Part shown: one piece after another, positions 26,678-35,031 of the stretch
Layout: each line of letters opens with the position of its first letter
Numbering within the stretch: position 1 is the stretch's first letter
Assembly (NCBI GenBank): GCA_025361165.1
Contig: JANYAU010000139.1
Span: 1 to 43,593 of the forward strand
From: Betaproteobacteria bacterium
GTDB taxonomy: Bacteria > Pseudomonadota > Gammaproteobacteria > Burkholderiales > Thiobacteraceae
Reading direction: 5' to 3'
Length of the DNA stretch: 43,593 nucleotides
Notes under the pieces: model-generated
The model's input: the letters and a program-made list of their open reading frames with translations, nothing else
The model's database searches: none
Told to the model about the DNA's origin: nothing
Made by a program: the position numbers and the translations under genes

Positions 26678-26706
26678 ACTTTAGCTTGCAACGCGATTTT
26701 CGGCAA
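26678..26706 (-). promoter_or_regulatory. Candidate sigma-70 promoter of exbB-exbD
   Basis: On the minus strand TTGCCG (26706-26701), 17 bases, then TAAAGT (26683-26678). The predicted start near 26671 would leave a 22-base leader containing the GGAG before the GTG start. It lies downstream of the candidate small-RNA terminator. Confidence 0.5.
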
Positions 26707-26738
26707 GGGAACGCGGCACGCATTAGAAAATAGCGCGC

Positions 26739-26831
26739 AAAAAAATGCCCCAGGAGGATGGCAACCTGGGGCGAAGCGGAGCAGAACAATTACAGGGGAG
26801 ATGAAACACACGGCCACCATCCTGCCGCGTT
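26739..26831 (-). ncRNA. Candidate small RNA (about 93 nt) upstream of exbB
   Basis: No protein gene fits here, yet a minus-strand unit has all parts of an independent transcript. A -10/-35 pair lies at 26838-26865. About 60 bases of pyrimidine-rich sequence follow (including CATCTCCCCTG and CTGCTCCGC). An 8-bp GC stem GCCCCAGG/CCTGGGGC (26747-26772) with CATCCTCCTGG partly in its loop is followed by ATTTTTTT. The CU-rich, anti-Shine-Dalgarno-like single-stranded segments resemble what many regulatory RNAs use to bind mRNAs. An attenuated leader of exbB is the alternative. No Rfam family was recognised. Confidence 0.5.
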
Positions 26832-26837
26832 GATGTC

Positions 26838-26865
26838 ATTGTACTATCTTAACGTCATAGCACAA
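26838..26865 (-). promoter_or_regulatory. Candidate promoter of the small RNA
   Basis: On the minus strand TTGTGC (26865-26860), 16 bases, then TACAAT (26843-26838). A start near 26831 would place the terminator hairpin about 60-85 bases downstream. Confidence 0.5.
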
Positions 26866-26973
26866 GGCGCATACCAGATTAAATTTTTGCCATCTCCGCG
26901 CCACGCTTGGCGATATGCCGAACAGCAAATTTATTTGCTTAACAATCAACCCCCTAGAACAGGTGCCTCGCAC

Positions 26974-27011
26974 GAAAAAAACCCAGACCCATGCCGCATA
27001 AGGGTTTTTTC
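26974..27011. terminator. Hairpin in the exbB-xseA intergenic region
   Basis: GAAAAAAACCC (26974-26984) and GGGTTTTTTC (27002-27011) can pair, with one bulged A, around a 17-base loop. The A- and T-runs on either side make it terminator-like in both directions. The stem is mostly A-T, so strength is doubtful. With the candidate small RNA and the xseA promoter, this accounts for most of the 580-base gap 26650-27229. Nothing else was identified there apart from DnaA-box-like sites. Confidence 0.4.
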
Positions 27012-27204
27012 ACTTTGCCCACATCTCCTGTGGATAACTATGTGCATAAGCTGTACGAATCGGGCTTAAGTTGACCGGCGCAAATGACATTTATATTTCG
27101 CTCAAGTTTTGCCCGGTACGATTTATAAATTAAATCATTGGCTTAACTTTTCAACGTACTATTTCTTTGGTCTGAGTGCATAAACAGCGAAATTTCTCGG
27201 CAAT

Positions 27205-27223
27205 TGTGGATAGCTGCTACAAT
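27205..27223 (+). promoter_or_regulatory. Possible leaderless xseA promoter with DnaA-box-like site
   Basis: TGCTACAAT (27215-27223) is an extended -10 box. Its expected transcription start falls on or next to the A of the xseA ATG at 27230, predicting a leaderless mRNA, consistent with the lack of a Shine-Dalgarno. TGTGGATAG (27205-27213), one mismatch from the DnaA box complement TGTGGATAA, overlaps the -35/-10 spacer. A perfect TGTGGATAA lies at 27029-27037. Confidence 0.4.
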
Positions 27224-27229
27224 CCGGCC

Positions 27230-28573
27230 ATGACAAACCCCGTGTTTAATAGGGTTGAAGAACAGGCGATTCCGATCTCAGAGCTTAATCGCCGAGCCCG
27301 CGCGCTACTCGAAAATTCTTTTCCGCCGCTCTGGGTGAGCGGCGAAATCTCCAATCTCACCCAACATGCTTCCGGGCACTGGTACTTCTCACTGAAAGAT
27401 GAGAAAGCGCAAGTGCGCTGCGTCATGTTCCGCCACCGCAATCAATATTTGGATTTTGCGCCGAAAGAAGGCATGCAAGTCGAAGCGCGTGTGCTGGTCT
27501 CGCTCTACGAGCCGCGCGGCGATTTTCAATTGAATGTCGAAACCATGCGCCCCGGCGGCTTGGGCGCATTGTATGAAGCCTTCGCCAAACTAAAAACCAA
27601 GCTCGAAGCCGAGGGCTTGTTCGACCCGGCGCGCAAACGCGAACTGCCCGCCTTCCCGCAGCAAATCGGCATCATCACCTCGCCCCACGCCGCCGCGTTG
27701 CGCGACGTACTCACCACACTTAAGCGGCGCATGCCCACCATTCCCGTCGTGCTCTACCCCACTCCGGTGCAAGGCAAAGGCGCAAGCTTACAAATCGCCC
27801 AAGCGCTCAAGACTGCGGGTGCGCGCAAGGAATGTGACGTGCTGATTCTCTGCCGTGGTGGCGGCAGCATCGAAGACCTGTGGGAATTCAACGAAGAAAT
27901 CGTCGCCCGTGCCATGGTCGAAAGCCCGATACCGATTATCTGCGGCGTGGGACATGAAACCGATTTCACCATCGCCGATTTCGCCGCCAGCCAGCGCGCG
28001 CCCACGCCGACTGCGGCGGCAGAACTCGCCAGCCCCAACCGCACCGATCTCGCACATCGCTTAACAAGCATCGCCCATCGGATGGCGCACCACGCCGCAC
28101 GCACGGTAGAAACGCGCATGCAGCACTTGGACCATCTCTCCAAGCGCCTAGTACATCCCGGCGAGCGCATCCAACACCAACGTACTCAGCTTGAACATCT
28201 GCGCCAACGCTTGCAGCGCGCCGTGCAATATGGGCAAGAGATCCGCGTCTGGAAAACCCAACAACTCAGCGGCCGCCTCACCCATGCGCTGCCCGATCTG
28301 GCGCCGCTCGAACAACGGCGCACGCACTCTGCCACCCGGCTCGCCTTAGTGATCGGAAATCGCCTCGCTTCCGCTAAGCAAGAGATCGCACGCCTATCGG
28401 CAAGCCTGGCTCACCTCAACCCGCAATCCACTTTGGAGCGCGGGTATAGCATCGCGCGCGATGAGCAAGGGCGTATCGTGCGGGACAGTGACACGATTAA
28501 GGTGGGGAGTGGCGTGGAATTGACGTTTGCCGCGGGCGCCGCGACGACCAAGGTCATTTCTATTTCGGGCTAG
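27230..28573 (+). CDS. xseA: Exodeoxyribonuclease VII large subunit
   Basis: XseA is the catalytic subunit of exonuclease VII, which degrades single-stranded DNA from both ends. The 447-residue reading has the N-terminal OB-fold (ISELNRRARALLENSFPPLWVSGEISNLTQHASGHWYFSLKDE), the catalytic core with FPQQIGIITSPHAAALRDVL, LCRGGGSIEDLWEFNEE and GVGHETDFTIADFAASQRAPTPTAAAEL, and the long coiled-coil tail (about 280-400). The C-terminal end has LERGYSIARDEQGRIVRD, which is conserved. The ORF track begins at a GTG at 27176; I chose the ATG at 27230, which starts the homologous sequence. The small subunit xseB is not in the window. Confidence 0.95.
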   Translation: MTNPVFNRVEEQAIPISELNRRARALLENSFPPLWVSGEISNLTQHASGHWYFSLKDEKAQVRCVMFRHRNQYLDFAPKEGMQVEARVLVSLYEPRGDFQLNVETMRPGGLGALYEAFAKLKTKLEAEGLFDPARKRELPAFPQQIGIITSPHAAALRDVLTTLKRRMPTIPVVLYPTPVQGKGASLQIAQALKTAGARKECDVLILCRGGGSIEDLWEFNEEIVARAMVESPIPIICGVGHETDFTIADFAASQRAPTPTAAAELASPNRTDLAHRLTSIAHRMAHHAARTVETRMQHLDHLSKRLVHPGERIQHQRTQLEHLRQRLQRAVQYGQEIRVWKTQQLSGRLTHALPDLAPLEQRRTHSATRLALVIGNRLASAKQEIARLSASLAHLNPQSTLERGYSIARDEQGRIVRDSDTIKVGSGVELTFAAGAATTKVISISG

Positions 28574-28589
28574 ACCGTCAGCGTAAAGC

Positions 28590-29378
28590 TCACACCAACA
28601 GCCGCTTATCGTTATGCAAGTTAAGCTGCCGAAACCCTTCCGCGAAGCGCACAAACTCCAAGCCATACTGCGCTTCCAAGCGCCGCGCCTTTGCCCGTAG
28701 TTCATCCCACTTCGGCATATTGGGGCTGCGCTCGAACCCGAACACGATCACATTGCCGCGCTGCTCGGCAGGCAAGCACAAGTACACACCATCGAAGTTT
28801 GTTGAAATGAGATCGACGTATTCCTGGTAACGCTTGTCCGATCCCCACAAATTCACCACCAGCACGCCATGCGGTTTGAGCGCTGCACGGCAGCTCGCGT
28901 AAAACATGGGCGTGGTGAGCGCTTCCGCTTGCGCCACTTCGTCGTAGCCATCCACCATCAGCACATCACATGATTCCGGATGCTTCTCGACATACTGGGC
29001 GCCATCGCCGATCGTGACTCGCAGTCGCTCATTATCCACGGGCACATGGAAATAGGCACGCGCGATGCGCACCACCTCCGGATTGAGCTCGACCACGGCG
29101 GTGCGCGCCGCGGGAAGATGTTGGTATACCCACTTCGCGGTCGAGCCGCCGCCGAGGCCGACCATCAAGCAATCGCGTGGATCGGGATGAAATAGCAGAA
29201 ACGCCATCATACTGCGCGTATAGGAAACTTCCAGTGCGAACGGATCATTGACGCGCATGGCACTTTGCACAGTATCCGTACCGAGATGCATGCGCCGCAC
29301 ACCGTCCTTTTCACTCACCTCGACCTGGCTGTGAGCCGCCACTTGTTTGTGTATACGCCACCGCGCGAAAAATCCCAT
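28590..29378 (-). CDS. Spermidine synthase-like protein (polyamine aminopropyltransferase family)
   Basis: This 262-residue protein has the Rossmann-like spermine/spermidine synthase domain. It shows [20 protein letters not shown] (the S-adenosyl-binding glycine loop, about 70-90), [49 protein letters not shown] (about 115-145, the GD and D-x-Y/D residues) and [10 protein letters not shown]. It lacks the N-terminal beta-barrel domain of full SpeE, and the conserved D-S-x-D of true enzymes reads VDGYDE, so aminopropyl transfer is uncertain; it may be a related methyltransferase-like protein. The ORF-track TTG start is replaced by the ATG at 29378 ([11 protein letters not shown]). It is convergent with xseA and divergent from proS. 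Confidence 0.83.
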   Translation of the reverse strand: MGFFARWRIHKQVAAHSQVEVSEKDGVRRMHLGTDTVQSAMRVNDPFALEVSYTRSMMAFLLFHPDPRDCLMVGLGGGSTAKWVYQHLPAARTAVVELNPEVVRIARAYFHVPVDNERLRVTIGDGAQYVEKHPESCDVLMVDGYDEVAQAEALTTPMFYASCRAALKPHGVLVVNLWGSDKRYQEYVDLISTNFDGVYLCLPAEQRGNVIVFGFERSPNMPKWDELRAKARRLEAQYGLEFVRFAEGFRQLNLHNDKRLLV

Positions 29379-29440
29379 GAGCGGGTTTATAGCATTACTG
29401 TTTGCCGCGCGCAAAGCGCAACGCTACGCACTTTCTGGTG

Positions 29441-29446
29441 TACAAT
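29441..29446 (+). promoter_or_regulatory. Candidate -10 element of proS
   Basis: TACAAT preceded by TGGTG lies 33 bases upstream of the proS ATG, placing the start of transcription near 29453 and a leader of about 26 bases. No convincing -35 box was found at the right distance. Confidence 0.35.
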
Positions 29447-29478
29447 GGCCGCCCATTTTTCGTTTTAAGAACAAGATC

Positions 29479-31188
29479 ATGCGCGTTAGCCAATTCTTTT
29501 TATCCACGCTCAAAGAAGCCCCCACCGAAGCGGAGTTGGTGAGCCATCGTCTGATGTTGCGCGCCGGACTCATCAAGCGTCTGGGCAGCGGGCTGTATAC
29601 CTGGATGCCGCTGGGCTTGCGTGTGCTACGCAAAGTCGAAGCCATTGTGCGCGAAGAGATGGATAAATCGGGGGCGATCGAACTCTTGATGCCCGCCGTG
29701 CAGCCCGCCGAGTTGTGGCAAGAATCCGGACGCTGGGCAGTGTTCGGCCCGCAGATGCTCAAGATCAAAGACCGTCATCAGCGCGATTTCTGTTTTGGCC
29801 CGACGCATGAAGAAGTGATCACCGATATCGCGCGCAAGGAGATTAAAAGCTACCGCCAATTGCCGGTGAGTTTTTATCAAATCCAAACCAAATTCCGCGA
29901 CGAAATCCGCCCCCGCTTCGGTGTGATGCGCGCGCGCGAATTCCTGATGAAAGATGCTTACTCGCTCCACGCCGATAAGGCGAGCCTCGAACAAACCTAT
30001 CAGGTGATGTACGACACCTATACACGTATTTTCACTCGCCTGGGATTGACATTCCGCGCGGTGAGCGCCGACACCGGCGCCATCGGCGGCACCGGTTCGC
30101 ATGAGTTCCATGTGCTCGCCGATTCCGGCGAAGACGCTATCGCCTATTGCCCTACTTCCGATTTTGCGGCGAATGTGGAATTGGCCGAAGCGCTTGCGCC
30201 AGCTGCGCCGCGTGCCGCGGCAACACAAACGCTGACGAAAACCGCCACGCCGGGCCAACACACGATAGAAGAAGTCGCCGGCTTCCTCAAGCTTAGCCCT
30301 AGCCGTGTCGTTAAAACGCTTATTGTCGAGGGCGAAAACGGCTTGGTCGCCCTTTTGCTGCGCGGTGATCACGAATTGAACGAAGTGAAGGCCGGGAAGC
30401 TTGCAGCCATCGGCGGCTTGAAAGGTTTTGCCAGCGAGGTGCAAATACGCGCTGCGGTGAGTTGCGGGGCCGGTTCCATCGGCCCGGTGGATCTCAAGCT
30501 ACCCATCATCGCCGACCGTACGGTGGCGGCAATGAGCGATTTTGTGTGCGGCGCGAACGACGACGGTTTTCATTACACCGGCGTTAATTTCGGGCGCGAT
30601 TTGCCCGAACCCAGTGTGGCGGATATTCGAAATGTCGTCGCCGGTGACGAAAGTCCCGACGGCAAGGGCCCATTGGAAATCTGCCGTGGCATTGAAGTCG
30701 GCCATATTTTTCAGCTCCGCACCAAGTATTCGACGGCGCTGAAAGCGAACTTTCTCGATGAACAGGGCCAAGCCCAGCCACTCGAAATGGGCTGCTACGG
30801 CATCGGCGTATCGCGCATCATCGGTGCGGCGATCGAGCAGAACCACGACGCGCGCGGTATTATTTTCCCGCACGCGCTTGCGCCGTTTACCTTAGCGCTC
30901 GTGCCCATCGGCATGAAAAAGAGTGAGGCGGTGCGCGCGGCAGTGGAAACGCTGTATGCCGAATTGCAACAAGCCGGCATCGAGGTCTTGCTGGACGACC
31001 GCGACGAGCGCCCTGGCGTGATGTTTGCTGATATGGAGTTGATCGGCATCCCGCATCGCGTGGTCATCGGCGACCGGGGGCTCAAGGAAGGGCAGATCGA
31101 GTATCAGGGCCGGCGGGACGAAAAAGCCACCGTTATCCCTTTGCAAAATGCATTGATATACCTAAAATCACAGTTGCGGGAAAAATAA
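29479..31188 (+). CDS. proS: Prolyl-tRNA synthetase (bacterial type, with editing domain)
   Basis: ProRS charges tRNA-Pro with proline. The 569-residue reading is the usual bacterial length. The class II catalytic domain has motif 1 ([49 protein letters not shown]), motif 2 ([26 protein letters not shown]), and motif 3 ([22 protein letters not shown]). Between motifs 2 and 3 is the INS/YbaK-like editing domain (about 225-400), where [23 protein letters not shown] and [15 protein letters not shown] are visible. The C-terminal anticodon-binding domain ends in LKSQLREK. I chose the ATG at 29479; the ORF-track extension to 29347 is not homologous. The stop overlaps the next ATG (TAATG). Confidence 0.96.
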   Translation: MRVSQFFLSTLKEAPTEAELVSHRLMLRAGLIKRLGSGLYTWMPLGLRVLRKVEAIVREEMDKSGAIELLMPAVQPAELWQESGRWAVFGPQMLKIKDRHQRDFCFGPTHEEVITDIARKEIKSYRQLPVSFYQIQTKFRDEIRPRFGVMRAREFLMKDAYSLHADKASLEQTYQVMYDTYTRIFTRLGLTFRAVSADTGAIGGTGSHEFHVLADSGEDAIAYCPTSDFAANVELAEALAPAAPRAAATQTLTKTATPGQHTIEEVAGFLKLSPSRVVKTLIVEGENGLVALLLRGDHELNEVKAGKLAAIGGLKGFASEVQIRAAVSCGAGSIGPVDLKLPIIADRTVAAMSDFVCGANDDGFHYTGVNFGRDLPEPSVADIRNVVAGDESPDGKGPLEICRGIEVGHIFQLRTKYSTALKANFLDEQGQAQPLEMGCYGIGVSRIIGAAIEQNHDARGIIFPHALAPFTLALVPIGMKKSEAVRAAVETLYAELQQAGIEVLLDDRDERPGVMFADMELIGIPHRVVIGDRGLKEGQIEYQGRRDEKATVIPLQNALIYLKSQLREK

Positions 31189-31829
31189 TGAAGCCACTAA
31201 AATCATTCATTCTCCTATTTGGAATAGCGCTACCCGGTCTGGCAACGGCGGGTGCGCAGGTCTATGAGCCGCTTTCCGCCAGCGTGCAAGCGGCACTGTA
31301 TAAATCCGTCTCAGACAGCGCCAGCCCGAGGCTAGCGTTTGCCAACGCGCAAGAAGCCCAAGCCTGGCTCAACACCATGTCCCAGCGCATGGCGCGCTAT
31401 CTTCCGGATGAAGTGCAACGGCGCCAACTCCTCACTACCGTGCAGTACGAAGCGACCCGCGCCAGCCTCGATCCGCAAATGGTGCTGGGGCTGGTTCAAG
31501 TGGAAAGCGGCTTCAAGAAATACGCCGTCTCCAGCGCCTCCGCCCGCGGCTATATGCAAATCATGCCGTTCTGGGTCAAACTCATTGGCGCTCAGAGTCA
31601 GGACTTGTTTCACTTGCGCACCAATCTACGCTACGGCTGCACCATCCTGCGCTACTACCTCAACATAGAAAAAGGCAATTTATACCGCGCACTGGGCCGT
31701 TATAACGGCAGCTTAGGCCAGCCCGAGTACCCGAACATGGTATTAGGGGCGTGGAAAAATAACTGGGCGTGGAATTACAATCCGAACCGCAAGACCGCGG
31801 AACAAACCACGTCCAAGACACCCGGCTAG
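31188..31829 (+). CDS. Lytic transglycosylase (SLT domain)
   Basis: This 213-residue protein is a periplasmic peptidoglycan lytic transglycosylase. A signal peptide is seen ([23 protein letters not shown], cleavage near 22). After an N-terminal helical stretch comes the SLT lysozyme-like domain (about 75-190): ATRASLDPQMVLGLVQVESGFKKYAVSSASARGYMQIMPFWV holds the catalytic Glu (QVESGF) and the ES-x-A-x-G-x-M-Q-x-M-P pattern. LRTNLRYGCTILRYYLN and LGRYNGSLGQPEYPNMVL follow. It is translationally coupled to proS through TAATG, an arrangement seen in other betaproteobacteria. The substrate is the beta-1,4 glycan bond, producing 1,6-anhydromuropeptides. No lipobox was seen. Confidence 0.92.
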   Translation: MKPLKSFILLFGIALPGLATAGAQVYEPLSASVQAALYKSVSDSASPRLAFANAQEAQAWLNTMSQRMARYLPDEVQRRQLLTTVQYEATRASLDPQMVLGLVQVESGFKKYAVSSASARGYMQIMPFWVKLIGAQSQDLFHLRTNLRYGCTILRYYLNIEKGNLYRALGRYNGSLGQPEYPNMVLGAWKNNWAWNYNPNRKTAEQTTSKTPG

Positions 31830-31894
31830 ACGCCAAACGATCAAAGACGATCCCGCGCTAACGGAATCAGCGCTTTCTTACTTATGCGGGCGGC

Positions 31895-32650
31895 TCAAGG
31901 CAATCGCACTGTCGCCGGCATCCCAGCGCGCAACACTTCTTTCACCGCGAACAAAACATCTACTGGATAAGCCGCCTCGTTTTTTTCGCCCACTGGCTCC
32001 AGACCCAGCGTTTTGATCTTGCCGCTGTAGCTTTGGTGATTCACTTCCACCGTCGCGGCAGCGCCGGCTTTTAACTTCTCTATCTGGGCCAAGCTCACTT
32101 TGGCACGCGCGATCATTTCTCCTGCGCGCGCAAGGACAAACAATGTCTGCGGCTGAAATTGGCTGGCGACCGTTTGGCCCGGCTCTGCTTGACGTTCTAA
32201 CACCAGCGCATCGAATGGCGCGCGCAGCGTGGCATCGCCCAAACGCTTGCGGGTGAGGGTAAGACGCGCTTGCGCTTCATTCAACTGGGCTGTGGCGCGC
32301 ACGTAACGGGTCTGCGCCGTTTCTAATTCCGAAGTGGAAATCACGGTACGTTTGTAGAGTTCTTGCACCCGATCGAGGTTACGCTTGGCGTCTTGCGCTT
32401 CTTCTTTGACGCGGGCAACAGCCGCTTCCGATTCAGCCACGCCGGCTTGATAGGCAGTGGCATCGAGCGTGGCCAGCACCTGGCCTTTTTTCACCTGCTC
32501 GCCCACATTCACCTGCACTGTCTGCACGACGCCCGATACGGGCGTGGAGAGCGCCACGCGTTGCGACCATTGCAGCACGGCGGGCACATCGGCCGCCCAC
32601 ACAGGTGTGATCAGACCGGCCATCAAGGGCAGAGCATAAAGCTGTCGCAT
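31895..32650 (-). CDS. HlyD/RND-type periplasmic adaptor (membrane fusion protein)
   Basis: This is a short membrane-fusion protein that would link an inner-membrane pump to a TolC-type channel. The reading of 251 residues has a signal peptide (MRQLYALPLMAGLITPVWAAD) and a barrel-sandwich/lipoyl half (VSGVVQTVQVNVGEQVKKGQVLATLD). The helical hairpin (about 70-135) is YQAGVAESEAAVARVKEEAQDAKRNLDRVQELYKRTVIS. The second lipoyl half (LRAPFDALVLERQAEPGQTV) and a beta-barrel domain follow, ending at GMPATVRLP. I prefer the ATG at 32650, with AGGAG 8 bases upstream. The ATG at 32665 overlaps the tolC-like stop but lacks a Shine-Dalgarno. No inner-membrane transporter is adjacent. Confidence 0.88.
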   Translation of the reverse strand: MRQLYALPLMAGLITPVWAADVPAVLQWSQRVALSTPVSGVVQTVQVNVGEQVKKGQVLATLDATAYQAGVAESEAAVARVKEEAQDAKRNLDRVQELYKRTVISTSELETAQTRYVRATAQLNEAQARLTLTRKRLGDATLRAPFDALVLERQAEPGQTVASQFQPQTLFVLARAGEMIARAKVSLAQIEKLKAGAAATVEVNHQSYSGKIKTLGLEPVGEKNEAAYPVDVLFAVKEVLRAGMPATVRLP

Positions 32651-32661
32651 ACTGAATCTCC

Positions 32662-33960
32662 TCATTTTTTTGCAGGCTGCGGCAAAGGTTGGCCGAGTAG
32701 CGCTTCAAGCTTGGCCAGCGCGAGCGCCAATTGATATTCCACTGCGCGTTGCTGTAATTTCGCGCCCGCCGTCGCAGCCATCGAATCACCCAAGTTTGTC
32801 TTCAATTCCACCTCGTATTGACCGCGCGCCCGCTCCAAAACCAGGTCGCGATAATCGGCTTGAATTTTTGCGGCATGGCGCGCGGTTTTTTGCAGTTGCT
32901 CCGCCTCCATCCAGGTATTTAGCACAGCTTCGGATAAATCGCGCTTGCGTTTCTCCGCCTCCGCTTGCAGTTTGTAAAACTGCGCTTGCTCCTTGGCGAG
33001 CTGGGATGAAACGCGACTACCCTGATAGATCGGCCACGACAACACGATACCGGCGCGTACCGCATCGCGCCCCGGCAACGGACGCGTGGCGTAGTCCGTG
33101 GCGTCGACTTCCGCATCCAGGCTGGGATGGGTTTCGGCGCGCACGGCGTCGAGCCGCTGGCGCGATGCTTCCAATAATTGTTTGCTGGCTTGCAGCCGAG
33201 GGTTGTGTTCAATCAGCGCTTGCAGATCTTCGTAGGCAGGCAAAACACGATTATTGCCGCTCAGCTTGGGGTCTTCCAAATCCGAAGCCAACTGTCCAGG
33301 CTGATTCATCGCATCTGCCAGCAAGGCACGGGTGATGCGTTGACGCTTCTGACTTTGATTACGCTTCACCAGCCACTCTTGATAACGCGCCTCCAACTCG
33401 ATCAAATCGACTTGAGAAATCAATTTCTGTTGGAAACGGTCACGTGCATTGTCGAACGTCACATAAGCGACCGACATGTACTCGTTATCAGCGGTGTACT
33501 GCAGGTCGGCGAGGAGTACATCGAAGTAGCGCTGCATGATCTCGATGCGGCGCTGTTCGCGCACATCCATCCAGTCCAGATCGCGCGCTTGCACCACGGC
33601 GCGCGCCGCGCCTTCGGCATTATCGCTGCGGCCGAAGTCGAATAGGTTTTTGCGGGCGGATAGCCGTACGCTATTGTCAGAAAGAAAATCCGCACCGGCG
33701 TTGACAGGCTTGACGCGCTGTAAGCGCCCTTCCAGCGTCACCGAAAGATCTCGCCGGGCGCTTACCCCAGACTGATCGGCAAGCGCCATATCGCGTTCGG
33801 CTTGCGCAATTTGCAGATCGGGATGGGGGGCATCGATCGTCTTAAGCGCTTGCTCCAGCGTCAATACCTGGCCGCTTTGGGCAGCCACGCTGGCGGAAAA
33901 AAACAACAGGATGGCGGTACACAATAAACGCGGGCGCGGGGTAGAACACCCCAGCTTCAT
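32662..33960 (-). CDS. TolC family outer-membrane efflux channel protein
   Basis: This 432-residue protein has the TolC/OMF fold: outer-membrane beta strands and long periplasmic coiled-coil helices. It begins with a signal peptide (LLCTAILLFFSASVAAQSG, cleavage about 28). LTLEQALKTIDAPHPDLQIAQAERDMALADQSGVSA is followed by repeats rich in Ala, Glu, Arg and Gln, for example YQEWLVKRNQSQKRQRITRALL and LAKEQAQFYKLQAEAEKRKRDLSEAVLNTWMEAEQLQ. The ATG overlaps the upstream thioredoxin gene stop and its stop lies just before the adaptor. No N-terminal lipobox Cys is seen, so it is a TolC rather than OprM form. The substrate cannot be inferred. Confidence 0.88.
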   Translation of the reverse strand: MKLGCSTPRPRLLCTAILLFFSASVAAQSGQVLTLEQALKTIDAPHPDLQIAQAERDMALADQSGVSARRDLSVTLEGRLQRVKPVNAGADFLSDNSVRLSARKNLFDFGRSDNAEGAARAVVQARDLDWMDVREQRRIEIMQRYFDVLLADLQYTADNEYMSVAYVTFDNARDRFQQKLISQVDLIELEARYQEWLVKRNQSQKRQRITRALLADAMNQPGQLASDLEDPKLSGNNRVLPAYEDLQALIEHNPRLQASKQLLEASRQRLDAVRAETHPSLDAEVDATDYATRPLPGRDAVRAGIVLSWPIYQGSRVSSQLAKEQAQFYKLQAEAEKRKRDLSEAVLNTWMEAEQLQKTARHAAKIQADYRDLVLERARGQYEVELKTNLGDSMAATAGAKLQQRAVEYQLALALAKLEALLGQPLPQPAKK

Positions 33961-34472
33961 TTCGCCCCTTGCTTATAAGCCAGGAACGATTGTGTCTTAT
34001 AAGCGCCATCCGCCACATAGCGCCCGAGCAGCAAGAACTCGTCCGCGTCTTTGGTCACGCCCGTCCAGCGGAAAATCATCTTGCCATTCAGACCGAAAAA
34101 ACCAAACACCGGCGTGGCGCGCACGCGATTTTCCACAGAAAAAGCTTTCTCTGTCGTATCTTTTCCCTGAAAATCGACCATGGGCGTGTCGCCTTTAATA
34201 TCCATGCTAAAAATGAGAAAGTGCTTCTTATAGTAATCTTGTACTTCCGACTGGTTCAGGATGGTGGCCTTCATGCGATGGCACCAGGGGCAATCTTCCT
34301 GCTCGAACATGAGCAGAATGCCTTGCTTACCTTCTTTTTTCGCACTGGCTAAATCGGCTTTAAAATCGCCCAACTTCTGATCGAAGAAGTACTGAGAAAC
34401 ATCGCGTGTCTCGGCGTGTGCTAGCCCGCCCATGAGCACAAATAAACATGCGACAAAAAATCGGTACCCCAT
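33957..34472 (-). CDS. Periplasmic thioredoxin-like protein (CPWC)
   Basis: This 171-residue exported thioredoxin-fold protein has a signal peptide (MGYRFFVACLFVLMGGLAHAETRD, cleavage about 21) and the redox motif FEQEDCPWCHRMKATILNQSEVQDYYKKHF (CxxC near 60-63). GDTPMVDFQGKDTTEKAFSVENRVRATPVFGFFGLNGKMIFRWTGV follows, with the cis-Pro in ATPVF. It resembles the SoxW/thioredoxin_2 group. CPWC with an Asp just before is more like a reductase than an oxidase such as DsbA. I chose the ATG at 34472, with AGGA 6 bases upstream; the ORF-track ATG at 34478 sits too close to it. It overlaps the tolC-like gene (ATGA). Confidence 0.88.
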   Translation of the reverse strand: MGYRFFVACLFVLMGGLAHAETRDVSQYFFDQKLGDFKADLASAKKEGKQGILLMFEQEDCPWCHRMKATILNQSEVQDYYKKHFLIFSMDIKGDTPMVDFQGKDTTEKAFSVENRVRATPVFGFFGLNGKMIFRWTGVTKDADEFLLLGRYVADGAYKTQSFLAYKQGAK

Positions 34473-34501
34473 AATCATTCCTTTTTACTCAGCCACGCGC
34501 T

Positions 34502-34981
34502 TCAGCGCGGCACGGACGATTTTACAGCGGCAGTCTTCGAGGCAATATAACGTTCCACTGCTTCACGCGTCAACGGGCCGACATTTTGAGCGGCGATTTT
34601 GCCGTCCGGATTGTAAAGATAAGTCGTCGGCAAGCCGGGTATCTTACCAATTTGGGCCGCAATTTTGCTATCGCCCAATACGATGGGATAGGTCACAAAT
34701 AAATTGTTGGCGAATTCCTTCACATACGCCGGATCTTGATAATCCATTGCGATGCCGATCACGACCAGATCCTTGCGGGTTTCACTCAGCTTGATGAGAT
34801 CGGGAATCTCTTCCAAGCATGGCGGGCACCATGTGGCCCAGAAATTCACCAACACCCATTTGCCTTTGTAATCCTCCAAGCGATGAACTTTTCCTCGCGT
34901 GTCCTTAAGCGTAAACCCTTCCGCCGCCGCGGCCGACACCCACAATACTGCAATCAACACTAAACTGATTCGCCGCAACAA
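34502..34981 (-). CDS. TlpA/ResA family thiol-disulfide oxidoreductase
   Basis: This 159-residue exported thioredoxin-fold protein has a signal peptide (MLRRISLVLIAVLWVSAAAA) followed by GFTLKDTRGKVHRLEDYKGKWVLVNFWATWCPPCLEEIPDLIKL. WCPPC is the TlpA/ResA active site, and the cis-Pro loop is in KIPGLPTTYLYNPDGKIAAQNVG. Such proteins keep periplasmic cysteines reduced, for example in cytochrome c or copper-site maturation. The start is a TTG (34981), supported by AGGAG six bases upstream and by the absence of an ATG in the signal peptide. It is the first gene of a four-gene operon; 29 bases separate it from the second thioredoxin gene. It is divergent from the aspartase-like gene. Confidence 0.9.
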   Translation of the reverse strand: MLRRISLVLIAVLWVSAAAAEGFTLKDTRGKVHRLEDYKGKWVLVNFWATWCPPCLEEIPDLIKLSETRKDLVVIGIAMDYQDPAYVKEFANNLFVTYPIVLGDSKIAAQIGKIPGLPTTYLYNPDGKIAAQNVGPLTREAVERYIASKTAAVKSSVPR

Positions 34982-35031
34982 GATACGCTCCTATAAAATA
35001 CCGATTTTTGGCTGACAAACGAAAGACATCC

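Noticed and set aside
27029-27213. Chromosomal origin of replication
   Set aside because: Only one perfect and one near DnaA box were seen, with no cluster, no AT-rich unwinding element and no dnaA or dnaN nearby.
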